Shown here piece after piece: positions 37,069 through 46,021 of a DNA stretch of 64,000 nucleotides (its first letter is position 1; every line of letters begins with the position of its first letter). The stretch spans positions 27,134 through 91,133 of the forward strand of contig JAGWAN010000005.1 of assembly GCA_021296345.1 (NCBI GenBank). Reading direction: 5' to 3'. Under the pieces are notes generated by a model. The model ran no database searches. It was not told the origin of the DNA and worked only from the letters and a program-made list of their open reading frames with translations. The translations under genes and the position numbers were made by a program. This stretch comes from Acidimicrobiia bacterium. GTDB taxonomy: Bacteria > Actinomycetota > Acidimicrobiia > Spongiisociales > Spongiisociaceae.

Positions 37069-37599
37069 TTAAATAGGCTTGGCGCGGCGCATCACGTAGG
37101 CCACCCGGTCAAGGGCGACATGGATCCGCCCGATCGCGGTGCTCACCGCAACATGATCTCGTGCTACCCAATCGATCTTTCCCGTGAAGCCGGACTCTCC
37201 GCCCCGGCAAACCACTTCGAAGTCTTCTTCGATGAGTTGGAGCATGCCCATCCGGGCGAGAAACGTCTCAACGGTATGGCTCTCGGGCCGCCCCTCGCCA
37301 AGGGTCGGCAACACGGCCAGAGCGTCGACACCCGGTATGCAGACCTCGGCCCGGCCGTTCGGCGTCTCCATGATCATCAGATCATTGCGAACATACACCG
37401 GCAAGCCGTCCAAACGGCGCTTACCCACCAGGATGCGCACCATGCGCCCCGCTTGGGAAGCCTCCCACGCAACGTCGGGCATTCTCTTCCGGCGGGCCGC
37501 CAAGATCATCGCCTCGGACTCGGCTACCTCGAACTCCTGCCGGATGCGCGTCTCCATGCGCCGGTGTAGCCCCAGATCGAAAGGATCGTCCCCAAACAC
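37069..37599 (-). CDS. Conserved-looking cytosolic protein, function unknown
   Basis: Start placed at the GTG with GGGAGAG upstream (VFGDDPFDLGLHRR); the longer open frame upstream is low-complexity and unconvincing. The 176-residue product has an N-terminal helical region (ETRIRQEFEVAESEAMILAARR), then a small beta-rich segment (GRMVRILVGKRRLDGLPVYV with DLMIMETPNGRAEVCIPG), repeated later as GFTGKIDWVARDHVAVST. This resembles actinobacterial proteins with LSm-like barrels found near Tad genes, but I do not know a function. It is transcribed towards the Tad operon, about 230 bp upstream of it. Confidence 0.6.
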   Translation of the reverse strand: MFGDDPFDLGLHRRMETRIRQEFEVAESEAMILAARRKRMPDVAWEASQAGRMVRILVGKRRLDGLPVYVRNDLMIMETPNGRAEVCIPGVDALAVLPTLGEGRPESHTVETFLARMGMLQLIEEDFEVVCRGGESGFTGKIDWVARDHVAVSTAIGRIHVALDRVAYVMRRAKPI

Positions 37600-37840
37600 A
37601 GATGCTCTCCCACACTGGCTTCTTATCGGCAAACGATGCTCACGTCCAAGAGTATCGCTACCGGTGGGACGACGATGCAGGTTGCCTGACGAACTTTCCG
37701 CGTTCTGGTATTTCGACGTTGCTTTTGAGTCGGTTTTTGGCGTGAGCGGGTAGGTACTGCCCTGGACGAACGCACGACTGGCCGAGGATTGATTCCACTC
37801 CAGCGCCTTGCTCGCCATTGCCCGACACGGCAGGGCCGGA

Positions 37841-38833
37841 TCAGGCCAGCTGTCTCGATAGGTAGTCGATCACCACGCCGGGATAGCGGGCATGGAAAGG
37901 ACGAGAGAAGTTTTGCATGGTGACCTTCTCCCTCACCCGGGTCTCGTAGTCATCTGCGTCCAGTTGGAACGAGAGGTTCGCTCCGGGCACGACTCGGAGT
38001 TCCACATCATCGTTCCCCGCTTCCCAGAGGGCGCGGACCGTGTCGAAGGCGTCCTCCGGCGGCACGTTCAGATCCTCGGAGCCGTGCAGGACGAGGGTGG
38101 GTGCGGCCAGCTGGCGGAACTGGTCTTCCGGCGGTAGTTCCAGGTCGTAGCGGAGGCTCGATAGGTCGCGGGTCCTTGTCTCGCCGTCGATCTCGGCCAC
38201 GGCCGTGGACTCGCCCTCATCGATGGCCCTGACGATGGTGTCCATCATCAGCGCATCCTCGTAGGCCTTGGTTGAGTGCTGCTTGACCCATGCGGCCTGG
38301 CGCTCCCCGAGGCTGAGGTATTCGCTTACCAGCCGGTAGTTGTACTCGAGCAACCCGGCGATCGACCGGTACAAAGCGCCCTGCAGCACCGCCGCGTCGG
38401 GTTGGCCCACCTCGAGCGCCACCCGGCACAACACGTAGGCGCCGGCGCTGTGGCCGAGCATGGCGGCCCTGCCGTTGCCCTCTTGGAGGGACCTGACCCA
38501 TCGCCAGACCGCCCCGGCGTCGGCGACCTCCTGGGCGCGCTGGACCCCCAGCTCGCCGCTGCTCTCGCCGGCGCCCCTCCGGTCGAAGCGGAATGAGGCG
38601 ATACCCGCTTCCGCCAGGCCGTGGGCCAGGATGGCGTACATACCGCGCTTGGGGACCCCCGGCCACAGCCTCGGATCCGCATCCGCATCCCTGAGGTCCG
38701 AGAAGGTCCCTCCCAGCAGGAGGGTCACCGGCCACGGTCCTTCCGTGGTGGGCAGGGTCAAAGTGCCGGCCAGGGTCGCGCCGTCTACTTCGACCAGGCG
38801 GGTCTCGGCGCGGAAGGACCCTGCCGCGCTCAT
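37841..38833 (-). CDS. Alpha/beta hydrolase
   Basis: 330 residues, cytosolic, no signal peptide. The nucleophile elbow is GHSAG (in AAMLGHSAGAYVLCR), with RFDRRGAGESSGE before it and a likely acid in LVLHGSEDLNVPPEDAFD; the catalytic His is probably near the C-terminus but is not in a motif I can pinpoint. This is the layout of dienelactone-hydrolase or acyl-peptidase-like esterases. Substrate unknown. It lies 43 bp downstream of the cupin gene on the same strand and may be co-transcribed with it. Confidence 0.8.
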   Translation of the reverse strand: MSAAGSFRAETRLVEVDGATLAGTLTLPTTEGPWPVTLLLGGTFSDLRDADADPRLWPGVPKRGMYAILAHGLAEAGIASFRFDRRGAGESSGELGVQRAQEVADAGAVWRWVRSLQEGNGRAAMLGHSAGAYVLCRVALEVGQPDAAVLQGALYRSIAGLLEYNYRLVSEYLSLGERQAAWVKQHSTKAYEDALMMDTIVRAIDEGESTAVAEIDGETRTRDLSSLRYDLELPPEDQFRQLAAPTLVLHGSEDLNVPPEDAFDTVRALWEAGNDDVELRVVPGANLSFQLDADDYETRVREKVTMQNFSRPFHARYPGVVIDYLSRQLA

Positions 38834-38876
38834 CCGCCTACCCCATCACCCAGTTAGGAAAGGACCGGGGCGATAA

Positions 38877-39314
38877 CTAGCCGGGGAAGGTGACCGGCCC
38901 GACCACGTCCTCTACGTCCCCGGCCTCGATGACCACCCGACCCCGGTCGATGGCAGACTGCTTCATCGTGTCCAGGTCCACGTTGGGAGGCGGGGGAGCG
39001 AAGCTGAGCACGAACGAAACCGTACGGGAACCCTTGTTTTCCACCCCGAAGGGCATCCCTCTTGGAATGTGGAGAGCGTCCCCCGGAGTGAGGGGCACAC
39101 GCTCCTCATCCAGGATCCCGTCGAGTTCTCCTTCCAGCATGAAGAGGGAAAGCTCGAAAAGCTCCGCCTCCTCCGCATCCGGCGGCATGTAGCCGCCTGC
39201 AGGGACGTGCGCCACGTATGAGAACAGTTCCTTCCCGGCGACCAGCGGGCGGTAGTAGTAGCCGTCGTCGGCATGCTGGTAGGCCTCGACTTCGGTGAAC
39301 CTTCGGATGGACAT
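38877..39314 (-). CDS. Cupin domain protein
   Basis: 145 residues with a single cupin barrel: FELSLFMLEGELDGILDEERVPLTPGDALHIPRGMPFGVENKG. The usual first-motif histidines are not all present (GYMPPDAEEAELFELSLF replaces G(X)5HXH), so metal binding may be altered. Function not predictable; small cupins often act in sugar or aromatic metabolism. It sits between the hydrolase and the DtxR-type regulator. Confidence 0.75.
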   Translation of the reverse strand: MSIRRFTEVEAYQHADDGYYYRPLVAGKELFSYVAHVPAGGYMPPDAEEAELFELSLFMLEGELDGILDEERVPLTPGDALHIPRGMPFGVENKGSRTVSFVLSFAPPPPNVDLDTMKQSAIDRGRVVIEAGDVEDVVGPVTFPG

Positions 39315-39365
39315 CGGAACCTCCTGGGAGATCTCATCGGTCGGCCGGCGACCCTTGCCATGTTC

Positions 39366-40037
39366 TTATGCTGTTAGCTCATCCATGGCTACGAACAGCC
39401 GTTCCGAGGCAAAGACGCTGATGCCGACCTGCCGATTCTCGACCTCGACGGTGATACCTCCGTAGGGGTCCTTCTGCACCAAGCGGATCCGGGAGTCGGG
39501 CCGGATATCGTTCTCGTCGAGAAAGCGCATCATGTCTGCGTCGAGCTCCAGCTCCTCCGATATCCGCTCGAGAGCCAGCGTCTCACCCCTCTCCATTTCG
39601 GCCAGGGGCTTCATCCTGGGCGGCTGGTAGCCGGCGCCCGGAATGGGATTGCCGTGGGGACAGGTCATCGGATCGTCCATGGCCTCCCACATGGCCTTCT
39701 CGCCGTCATCCGAGATCATGGTCTCCCACACCTCAGCCTCCTGGTGCACCTTCGCCCAAGGCAGCTTCAGCACTTCGGACAGGAACCGCTCGGCGAGCCG
39801 GTGCCGGCGTACCACTACCGCGGCCAGGTGGCGGCCCTCTTCGGTAAGGCGAACTTCGTCGGAGACGTTGACCAGGCCCTCCGCCGTCATCCGGCGCACC
39901 ATCTCGGACACGCTGGCCGGGCTCACTCCCAGCCAGCCCGCAATGCGGGCCTGGAGGACCGGAATGCCGGCCTCCTCGAGCTCCCAGATAGCCTCAGCGT
40001 ATTCGCGACATCGAACGGAGTAGCCGGGATCGGTCAT
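39366..40037 (-). CDS. DtxR/MntR-family metal-dependent regulator
   Basis: 223 residues: an N-terminal winged helix (YAEAIWELEEAG, ARIAGWLGVSPASVSEMVRRM), the DtxR dimerisation and metal-binding domain with HRLAERFL, EAEVWE and DDPMTCPHGNPIPG, and a C-terminal SH3-like domain (about 150-223). It should repress genes when iron or manganese is bound. Cys in MTCPHG is the usual DtxR ligand. It overlaps the folate-enzyme gene by 4 nt, an unusual operon partner. The regulated genes are not evident in this window. Confidence 0.87.
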   Translation of the reverse strand: MTDPGYSVRCREYAEAIWELEEAGIPVLQARIAGWLGVSPASVSEMVRRMTAEGLVNVSDEVRLTEEGRHLAAVVVRRHRLAERFLSEVLKLPWAKVHQEAEVWETMISDDGEKAMWEAMDDPMTCPHGNPIPGAGYQPPRMKPLAEMERGETLALERISEELELDADMMRFLDENDIRPDSRIRLVQKDPYGGITVEVENRQVGISVFASERLFVAMDELTA

Positions 40038-40666
40038 GTGGCCATCGTAGACACGACGTGGTCGGATCGCCCAAGAGAAGGACCGACCGGCCGAACCCCT
40101 GTCTCGGTCGCCAGGTGGGTCATCGGCACGTCGAAGGAATCGGTGGGCACTCCGTCGACCACCAGCGCCGCGACCGTCACCCCGACTCTCGCCGCGCTAT
40201 CGGGCACCGTCAGCAAGAACCGGTCGTAATAGCCACCGCCGCGCCCCAGACGCTCGCCATCCGGCCCGAACGCCAGGCCCGGCGTGAGTACGACCGCTAC
40301 GGTCGCCGGATCGACGGAAGGAGCAGTGGCCACCGGTTGCTCGAACCCGAACCGGTGCTGCTCGCGAGGCGCGTCCACCGAGTGGAGGGTCAGGGGTCCG
40401 CTGGGCGGAGTGCGCGTGACGGCGAAGGTCCGGCGCACCCGATCCCGTACCGGCGTCACGTCGATCTCGTCGGGGAGCGGGAGGTATATGACCACGCTCC
40501 CGACCGGAAGGCCGGCCCCGGCGAACCACTCGACTATTCCGTCGACGGTCGCAACGGCCTGGCTCTCGGGGATACCCGGCCGGCGCATTCGCCGAGCCCA
40601 GCGCCGGAACTCCTCCTTGCCCGCACCGGACGGCGGCGGCGCGTCATGAGGCTCCCGGTTGGTCAT
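40034..40666 (-). CDS. 5-formyltetrahydrofolate cyclo-ligase
   Basis: ATP-dependent conversion of 5-formyl-THF to 5,10-methenyl-THF (MTHFS/YgfA family). Clear motifs are the basic N-terminus KEEFRRWARRMRR and the C-terminal LTPGLAFGPDGERLGRGGGYYDRFL. 210 residues. It overlaps the metal regulator downstream (ATGA) and so is co-transcribed with it. Confidence 0.88.
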   Translation of the reverse strand: MTNREPHDAPPPSGAGKEEFRRWARRMRRPGIPESQAVATVDGIVEWFAGAGLPVGSVVIYLPLPDEIDVTPVRDRVRRTFAVTRTPPSGPLTLHSVDAPREQHRFGFEQPVATAPSVDPATVAVVLTPGLAFGPDGERLGRGGGYYDRFLLTVPDSAARVGVTVAALVVDGVPTDSFDVPMTHLATETGVRPVGPSLGRSDHVVSTMAT

Positions 40667-40786
40667 CGTGGTCTTCCCGGCCGGACGGCTCTAGGGCTCG
40701 AATGCGGTCCGGCGCGGTCTGTCGACAACTCACGGGGATAAGGAGGTTCCATCCGTGTGAAGTTAGCGATTATTTGGCCTCCGGAT

Positions 40787-40908
40787 CAGCCATGCCGGAC
40801 TAGGGAGTACCGAAAGATGTCCCGTAGGTCCGATAGCCGGCAACCAAACGCCATAGCCGAGGCATCATCGCGGGCGAACCTATCCCCGTCTTTTTCAGCA
40901 CCCTCCTG
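40787..40908. repeat. Diverged interspersed repeat, copy 2
   Basis: Partner of 2502-2612, in the same orientation. Shared blocks: TCAGCC, GAAA.TGTCC, GCCGGCAA and the strongest, CTATCCCCGTCTTTTTC with CTCCTG. It lies in the divergent gap between the folate enzyme and plsC. The remaining bases of that gap show no gene. Confidence 0.45.
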
Positions 40909-40947
40909 ACGGGTATCGGACCGCTGCGCAGGGTAACCTGCCCGGCA

Positions 40948-41703
40948 ATGCGCACACTGGCCCACGGCCTCCGATCGAGTCTGACCTTTGTCATCGGGAT
41001 TCCCTTGACCGCGGCCTGCGCGGTGGCGGCCATCCTGCACACGCTCGTGAGACCGCCAGGGGGCTTCCTGGACCGGATCCCTCACTTCTGGGGTCGGACA
41101 TGGTGCCGGGCCGCCGGCGTGAAGCTGACCGTCGAAGGCTTGGAACGCATCGACACCAACCAGGTATACGTGGTGATCTCGAACCACCAGTCCGCCTTCG
41201 ACATCTTCGCCCACTTCGCGGCGTTACCGGTTCCGATCCGCTTCCTGGCCAAGCGGGAGCTGTTCAAGATCCCACTCTTCGGAACGGCCATGCGCAGGAT
41301 CGGGATCGTGGAGGTCGACCGGGGCGCCGGCCGAGCCACCCACCAGGCCGTCAACCGGGGCGCCGCCCAGAACATGGCGCTAGGACGCTCCCTCATGATC
41401 TATCCGGAAGGAACCCGATCACGCGACGGTGCGATGCTGCCGTTCAAGAAGGGGGCCTTCGCCATCGCCCGCAACCTGCGGGTGCCCATCCTGCCCACCG
41501 CGATCACGGGCAGCCGCGAAGTATGGAGCCCGGGATCCAAGATGATCCGTCCGGGACACATCACCGTAACGATCCTGGACCCGGTCTCGACCGAGAACAT
41601 GACGTTGCGGGATCTCGGCGGCATGACCAACCAGGCATTCTCAGCAATCGCGAGGGTGGCCGATATCGAGGCCACCGCGGAGCCCAGCGACAGCCGTACG
41701 TGA
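40948..41703 (+). CDS. plsC: 1-acyl-sn-glycerol-3-phosphate acyltransferase
   Basis: Membrane-associated acyltransferase adding the second acyl chain to lysophosphatidate. The catalytic NHxxxxD motif is NHQSAFD, followed by KRELFKIPLFG and the binding motif YPEGTRSRDG. An N-terminal hydrophobic segment (FVIGIPLTAACAVAAIL) anchors it. 251 residues. The start ATG has only a weak ribosome binding site. Confidence 0.9.
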   Translation: MRTLAHGLRSSLTFVIGIPLTAACAVAAILHTLVRPPGGFLDRIPHFWGRTWCRAAGVKLTVEGLERIDTNQVYVVISNHQSAFDIFAHFAALPVPIRFLAKRELFKIPLFGTAMRRIGIVEVDRGAGRATHQAVNRGAAQNMALGRSLMIYPEGTRSRDGAMLPFKKGAFAIARNLRVPILPTAITGSREVWSPGSKMIRPGHITVTILDPVSTENMTLRDLGGMTNQAFSAIARVADIEATAEPSDSRT

Positions 41704-41746
41704 CCGGCGAGCTCCGCCGACGGGCACATCCAGGAAGCATCGAGGG

Positions 41747-42271
41747 TTACGTGCGGAGCGTCCCGGACCTCCACAGCCGGGCGCGACGCTGGGGGTCGGC
41801 CAGCCGAGCCCTCCGAGCCAGCCACGCCAGGTACCCGAGCCCGACGATTTCCTGACCGATCGGTAGCAGATCGGCCGCGGACAACCTTGCGAGTCCCGAC
41901 CAATCCGTTTCGATGCCGGCGGGAAGGTCGTAACCCAGCATGGGCCAGAGCAGGAGCTGCGGTTCGATCCACATCAGGTCCAGCACCAGATGCAGGATCG
42001 CTCCGACCACGACCACCACGGCCCCCTTCCGGCCCCGGCTCCCGCGGCGAGTGAGAACCAGGGCCGCCACCAGCAATCCGATACAGAAGGCGAGAGAATG
42101 GCCGATGAGGCGGCCTGCGCCCGTCCCGCCGGCCGGAACCGACCAACCCACCACCCATTCGATTGCGTCAGGTAGGAGAGCTCCGATAGCCAGGAAGCGG
42201 AGATCCGCGTCAGGGTCCTTGAATGCCAGCCGGAAAAGGAATAAGGCTCCGCCCAAGTGCCAGAAGATCAT
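41747..42271 (-). CDS. Membrane protein, DUF457/YdjM-like (metal-dependent hydrolase type)
   Basis: 174 residues with about four membrane segments. LAIGALLPDAIEW near the N-terminus, GHSLAF in the middle and HLVLDLMWIEPQLLLWPMLG reproduce the D...H...HxxxD pattern of the YdjM/DUF457 family, often called membrane-bound metal-dependent hydrolases. The activity is unproven in most members. It is convergent with plsC; a MITE-like element lies 24 bp upstream of its start. Confidence 0.72.
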   Translation of the reverse strand: MIFWHLGGALFLFRLAFKDPDADLRFLAIGALLPDAIEWVVGWSVPAGGTGAGRLIGHSLAFCIGLLVAALVLTRRGSRGRKGAVVVVVGAILHLVLDLMWIEPQLLLWPMLGYDLPAGIETDWSGLARLSAADLLPIGQEIVGLGYLAWLARRARLADPQRRARLWRSGTLRT

Positions 42272-42295
42272 CCCCGCCCCGCGCCTCCGGTCCCA

Positions 42296-42460
42296 GTGGT
42301 CTGTCCGGGGAATGGCGGTGGGTTATGCGCCGGCCGGCGGCGTTCCTCGCAAGGCCCGGTGACGAAGCCGTACCCGCAGCGGTACGTCAAGGAAGCGAAA
42401 CGCAGCGACGGGACACCGGAGGCAAGCAGACCACACCAAGCTGTTTCACAGACAGACCAC
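42296..42460 (+). repeat. MITE-like element, copy C (165 bp)
   Basis: Starts GTGGTCTGTC and ends CACAGACAGACCAC, collinear with copy D on the same strand and with copy A reversed. The outer repeats are slightly more diverged (CCGG after GTGGTCTGT). It fills the gap between two minus-strand genes. Confidence 0.82.
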
Positions 42461-42477
42461 CTGTGGTGTGGATGGAT

Positions 42478-43188
42478 TCAGAGGCACAGGATGGCGGCGC
42501 AGTTAATGCACTGAGGGATGGGATCCGAGGCCACCTCTTCGTACTCCGCAACCGACATCTGCAGATGGCAAGCGCCGCAGACCCTTCCGTCCACCTCCCC
42601 TACGACCACCCCACCCCGATGCTTCCTTAGCTGGACATACTTTCGGAGCAGCCCCTGCTCGATCTCCGCCGCTATCTCGGCCCGCCGTTGACGGTACCGC
42701 GACAGCGACGTGTCGATGGCCGCCTCAAGCTCGGCGACCCGAGCCACCAACCGGCGCTCGGCCCCCGATGCGGCCGCCGCAGTCTCGCTCGCCGACTTCT
42801 CATCCACGTCCAGGCGCTCGCGCTCCTCGAGCAACTCGAGCAGCTCGTCCTCCATGGTGGAGACCCGTCTGCCGAGGTTGCCGACCTCCGTACGTAAATG
42901 GTCCGCTTCCCTGGCGCTCAGGGCCCCTGCGAAAAGGCGCCGCTCCTGCTCCCGAACGCGTGTCTCCGTCATGGTGAGGTCGTCCTCGACACGCGCCGCG
43001 GATCGTTCGACGGCCCGCAGCCGGTCGTACACTTCCGAGTGGGCGGAAGCGGTGGCCGCGGCCACCCCCGCAGCCTCCCGGAGCTCGGCCCGTTCGGGCA
43101 ACTTCAGCCGGTCCTCGCGTAGCTTGTCGATGAGCGAGTCCACCTGTTGCAGTTCGAGGAGATCCGAGAAGCTGGTCAATCTTTCCAT
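42478..43188 (-). CDS. Coiled-coil protein with C4 zinc ribbon (DUF164)
   Basis: 236 residues. Most of the protein is long alpha-helical coiled coil (about 5-185: LELQQVDSLIDKLREDRLKLPERAEL onwards), ending in a zinc ribbon with CGACHLQM and CINCAAILCL. This is the CdsZ/DUF164 family, found across actinobacteria next to Nif3-like genes; a nucleic-acid or ribosome-related role is proposed in the family but not settled. The ATG at 43188 overlaps the upstream stop (TGATG), so it is coupled to the Nif3-like gene. Confidence 0.85.
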   Translation of the reverse strand: MERLTSFSDLLELQQVDSLIDKLREDRLKLPERAELREAAGVAAATASAHSEVYDRLRAVERSAARVEDDLTMTETRVREQERRLFAGALSAREADHLRTEVGNLGRRVSTMEDELLELLEERERLDVDEKSASETAAAASGAERRLVARVAELEAAIDTSLSRYRQRRAEIAAEIEQGLLRKYVQLRKHRGGVVVGEVDGRVCGACHLQMSVAEYEEVASDPIPQCINCAAILCL

Positions 43189-43970
43189 CAGTGCCCCCAC
43201 GGATTGTCGTCGCCCCCGACCAACTCGACGGGCCTGTCCACGATGCCGGCCACCAGATCGTAGAGGGCTCGTACACCCGGACGTTCCGTCGGAGCATGGC
43301 CTGCATCCACCATCACCATTCCCGAGTCTGCCGCCCGTCGGGCCTCATGATGCGAGACGTCGCCCGTTACGTAGGCATCGGCGCCGGCGGAGATGGCTTC
43401 CTCGACCTGCGATCCACCAGAGCCCGGCAGCACGGCCACGCGGCGGACGACCCGGCCTGGCGAGCCGGAGAGGCGCGGCCGGGCACCGAGTCTTGCCTCT
43501 GCGAGGTCGGCAAGATCGCCCACCGAGCCACCGAAGGATCCGCACCGGCCGAACCAGATCTGGTCCCCGGCTCCGGTCATCGAGGATGCGAAGCCCTCGG
43601 AGTCTCGAATTTCCAGGGCGGTGGCCAACGAATCCGAGGTTCCGCCCGGAGCCGCGTCCCAGTTGGTGTGTACCGAAATAACGGCCACCCGCCTTTCCGT
43701 CAGGGCGAAGACGCGTCCCTCCGCGCCGGGCACGGCGGTTATCGAGCTCAAGGGACGGAACAGCAGCGGGTGGTAGGTGACCACCAGCTCCGCCCCGACA
43801 GAGACGATCCCATCCAGGACCGTGGTGGTGATCTCATGGGCCACCGCCACGGCCGAGACCTTCCGCTCCGGATCGCCGATCTGGAGACCCACCGCGTCCC
43901 ACTCGGCCGCCGAAGCGAACGGCGCCCGCCGGTCGATTGCCGCGAGTATCTCACCAACGGGAAGTCTCAT
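43188..43970 (-). CDS. Nif3-like dinuclear metal centre protein
   Basis: 260 residues of the Nif3/YbgI/YqfO family, hexameric proteins with a two-metal site; GTP cyclohydrolase I type 2 activity is reported for some members. Seen are EWDAVGLQIGDPE, VTYHPLLF (metal-binding His), SVHTNWDAAPGG and GDVSHHEARRA with DAGHAPTE near the C-terminus. It precedes the zinc-ribbon gene with a one-base stop/start overlap, a common actinobacterial pair. Confidence 0.88.
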   Translation of the reverse strand: MRLPVGEILAAIDRRAPFASAAEWDAVGLQIGDPERKVSAVAVAHEITTTVLDGIVSVGAELVVTYHPLLFRPLSSITAVPGAEGRVFALTERRVAVISVHTNWDAAPGGTSDSLATALEIRDSEGFASSMTGAGDQIWFGRCGSFGGSVGDLADLAEARLGARPRLSGSPGRVVRRVAVLPGSGGSQVEEAISAGADAYVTGDVSHHEARRAADSGMVMVDAGHAPTERPGVRALYDLVAGIVDRPVELVGGDDNPWGH

Positions 43971-44033
43971 GATCCCGGCAGGACAACCGCGCCGGGGAGG
44001 CCGGTACCGGCGGCCGGAGGGGAATCCACGATC

Positions 44034-44744
44034 TCAGGCGACGCCTGAGACCTCCCACACGCGGGCCTCCCAGATGGACCGTGAACCGCGGGTGCTGATC
44101 CGGACCACCCCGCGCTCCACGAGGTCGGAAAGCACCTGGCTGGCAGCGAGCTTGCTCGGTAAGGGTATGGCCCGCTCGGTGAGCTTCCTCACCTTGGTGT
44201 AGAGGCGCCGTGCGGCCTCGATGATCGAGGACTCGTCCTGGAGGGATCCGGTGGGCAGGAAGAGCCGTCCGCCGGCGCTAAGGCGACGCCTGGCCTCCAC
44301 GAGCATGCGAATTGGAAGCTCACTCCCCCGGGTGCCGCCCCCGCCCCTGGTCGGGAACCAGCCGCTCTCGTCCGCAAGGGTGTCGGGGATGCCGGACACA
44401 TCGCCGATGATTACGTCTGCTCGGACATCGTCGGCAAGGGGCTCGAACAGGTCGCCCTGATAGAAGGTGATCCGATCCGCCACACTGTTGGCTTCAGCAT
44501 TGGCGCGACCCACTTCGATCACATCCGGGCTCTTGTCGATGGCGTGTACGTGGCGGGCGCCGAGCTTGGCGGCAATGATCGACAGCACGCCTGATCCGCA
44601 TCCGACATCGATGGCCACCTCGCCCTCCTGGATGTGAAGCTCGCGAGCGATCAAGGTCGAGATGGTGGACGGACGGAACGTGGTGTCCGAGACCTGGAGG
44701 TTCATCGGGCCGAGCCGGCCCTTCCACAAGAATTCCTCGGGCAC
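44034..44744 (-). CDS. Class I SAM-dependent methyltransferase
   Basis: 236 residues. The SAM-binding motif I is VAIDVGCGSGVLSIIAAKLGA, with HAIDKSPDVIEVGRANA as motif post-I and ADVIIGDVSGIPD where PrmA/PRMT enzymes have the substrate motif. A C-terminal domain of about 60 residues resembles a winged helix (KLAASQVLSDLVERGVVRIS). Substrate is unknown; protein or ribosomal protein methylation is possible from the PrmA-like core. Confidence 0.8.
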   Translation of the reverse strand: MPEEFLWKGRLGPMNLQVSDTTFRPSTISTLIARELHIQEGEVAIDVGCGSGVLSIIAAKLGARHVHAIDKSPDVIEVGRANAEANSVADRITFYQGDLFEPLADDVRADVIIGDVSGIPDTLADESGWFPTRGGGGTRGSELPIRMLVEARRRLSAGGRLFLPTGSLQDESSIIEAARRLYTKVRKLTERAIPLPSKLAASQVLSDLVERGVVRISTRGSRSIWEARVWEVSGVA

Positions 44745-44879
44745 CCTTTCCCGCCTCCGTGACGACTACGGGGCAACGATAGCGAATCGGGAGCCACCCG
44801 GGAACCGGAATTGCCGGGCGAAAAACGTCGCATCAGACTGTTGGGGACGGTTGCCCCTACGTGAACGGCCGGTTGAACC

Positions 44880-45296
44880 ATGCGCCTCTCGCCCGACTGG
44901 ATACACCAGCGTCTCTCCGACGCCCGGTCGGCCACACTCGGAACCACCGATGGCGCGGGCCGGGCCCACCTGGTGCCCATCGTGTTCGCCTATCGAGACA
45001 GGGTCATCTACACCGCGATTGACGCCAAGCCGAAGACCACCCTGCGCCTGCGCCGGATCCGCAACATCGAGGCCAACCCGCATGTGTCCGTGCTCGTGGA
45101 TCACTACGAGGACGACTGGAACCGGCTCTGGTGGATACGGCTGGACGGGACCGCTCTGATCGCGAGCGACGGGCCCCTCCGGGAGACTGCCCTCGAGCTC
45201 CTGACGGAGAAGTATCCCGTATATGCCGGCCAACCTCCTCCCGGCCCCGCCATAGCGATCACGGTGGAACGTATCCGGTCCTGGTCAGCCTGCTGA
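44880..45296 (+). CDS. PPOX-class probable F420-dependent enzyme
   Basis: 138 residues with the split-barrel fold of pyridoxamine-5'-phosphate-oxidase-like proteins. LGTTDGAGRAHLVPIVFAY, IYTAIDAKPKT and NIEANPHVSVLVDHYEDDW are like the actinobacterial F420-dependent subgroup (Rv0121c type). Substrate unknown; F420 use is inferred from the subgroup. Its stop overlaps the start of the DUF2461 gene. Confidence 0.83.
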   Translation: MRLSPDWIHQRLSDARSATLGTTDGAGRAHLVPIVFAYRDRVIYTAIDAKPKTTLRLRRIRNIEANPHVSVLVDHYEDDWNRLWWIRLDGTALIASDGPLRETALELLTEKYPVYAGQPPPGPAIAITVERIRSWSAC

Positions 45297-45976
45297 TGGC
45301 GCACTTCACGCCCTCCCTGTTCGACTTCCTCGAAGACCTGGCCGATAACAACCGGCGCGACTGGTTCCAAGCGAACAAGCAGCGCTACCGGCCCGACGTT
45401 CAGGATCCCCTTCTCCGGTTCGTGGACGACTTCGAGGATCGGCTCGCGAGCATCAGCCCCCACATGGTCGCCGACTCTCGGCGGTCCGGCGGGTCAGTAT
45501 TTCGCATCTATCGCGACGTCCGCTTCTCGAAGGACAAGACCCCCTACAAGACCAACGCCGGTGTCCAATTCCGCCACGAGGCGGGGCGGGACGTGCACGG
45601 ACCCGGGCTCTACCTGCACCTCGAACCCGGCATGGTATTCGCCGGTGCCGGCCTATGGAGGCCGAACGCGACCACCGCCGGAAAGATACGGGAAGCCATC
45701 GTCGAGAACCCGGATAGATGGCGCCAGATCGTGGACGAGCCCGACTTCGCATCCACCTTCACCCTGGAAGGCGAGTCGCTCAAACGCGCCCCGAGGGGTT
45801 TCGACCCCCACCACCCCCTGATCCACTACCTGAAGTTGAAGTCGTTCGTGGCCACCTCCAGCTTCTCGGAAGAGGAAACCTGCGCCCCGGACTTCATCGA
45901 CCTCTACACCGACACCTGCCGGGTGGCTGCGCCCTTTACCGGATTCCTCACCGCCGCGGTAGGCCTCGACTGGTAG
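45296..45976 (+). CDS. DUF2461 family protein
   Basis: 226 residues starting at an ATG that overlaps the previous stop (TGATG). Recognised by FLEDLADNNRRDWFQANKQRY at the N-terminus, SVFRIYRDVRFSKDKTPYKTN, and GLYLHLEPGMVFAGAGLWRP, the DUF2461 (TIGR02453) pattern. Function unknown; cytosolic. The longer open frame upstream is inside the F420-enzyme gene and is a shadow. Confidence 0.86.
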   Translation: MAHFTPSLFDFLEDLADNNRRDWFQANKQRYRPDVQDPLLRFVDDFEDRLASISPHMVADSRRSGGSVFRIYRDVRFSKDKTPYKTNAGVQFRHEAGRDVHGPGLYLHLEPGMVFAGAGLWRPNATTAGKIREAIVENPDRWRQIVDEPDFASTFTLEGESLKRAPRGFDPHHPLIHYLKLKSFVATSSFSEEETCAPDFIDLYTDTCRVAAPFTGFLTAAVGLDW

Positions 45977-46021
45977 AGGGTGGTTCGGGGCCGCTGACTG
46001 AGGCCTTTGGATACCCCGCGA

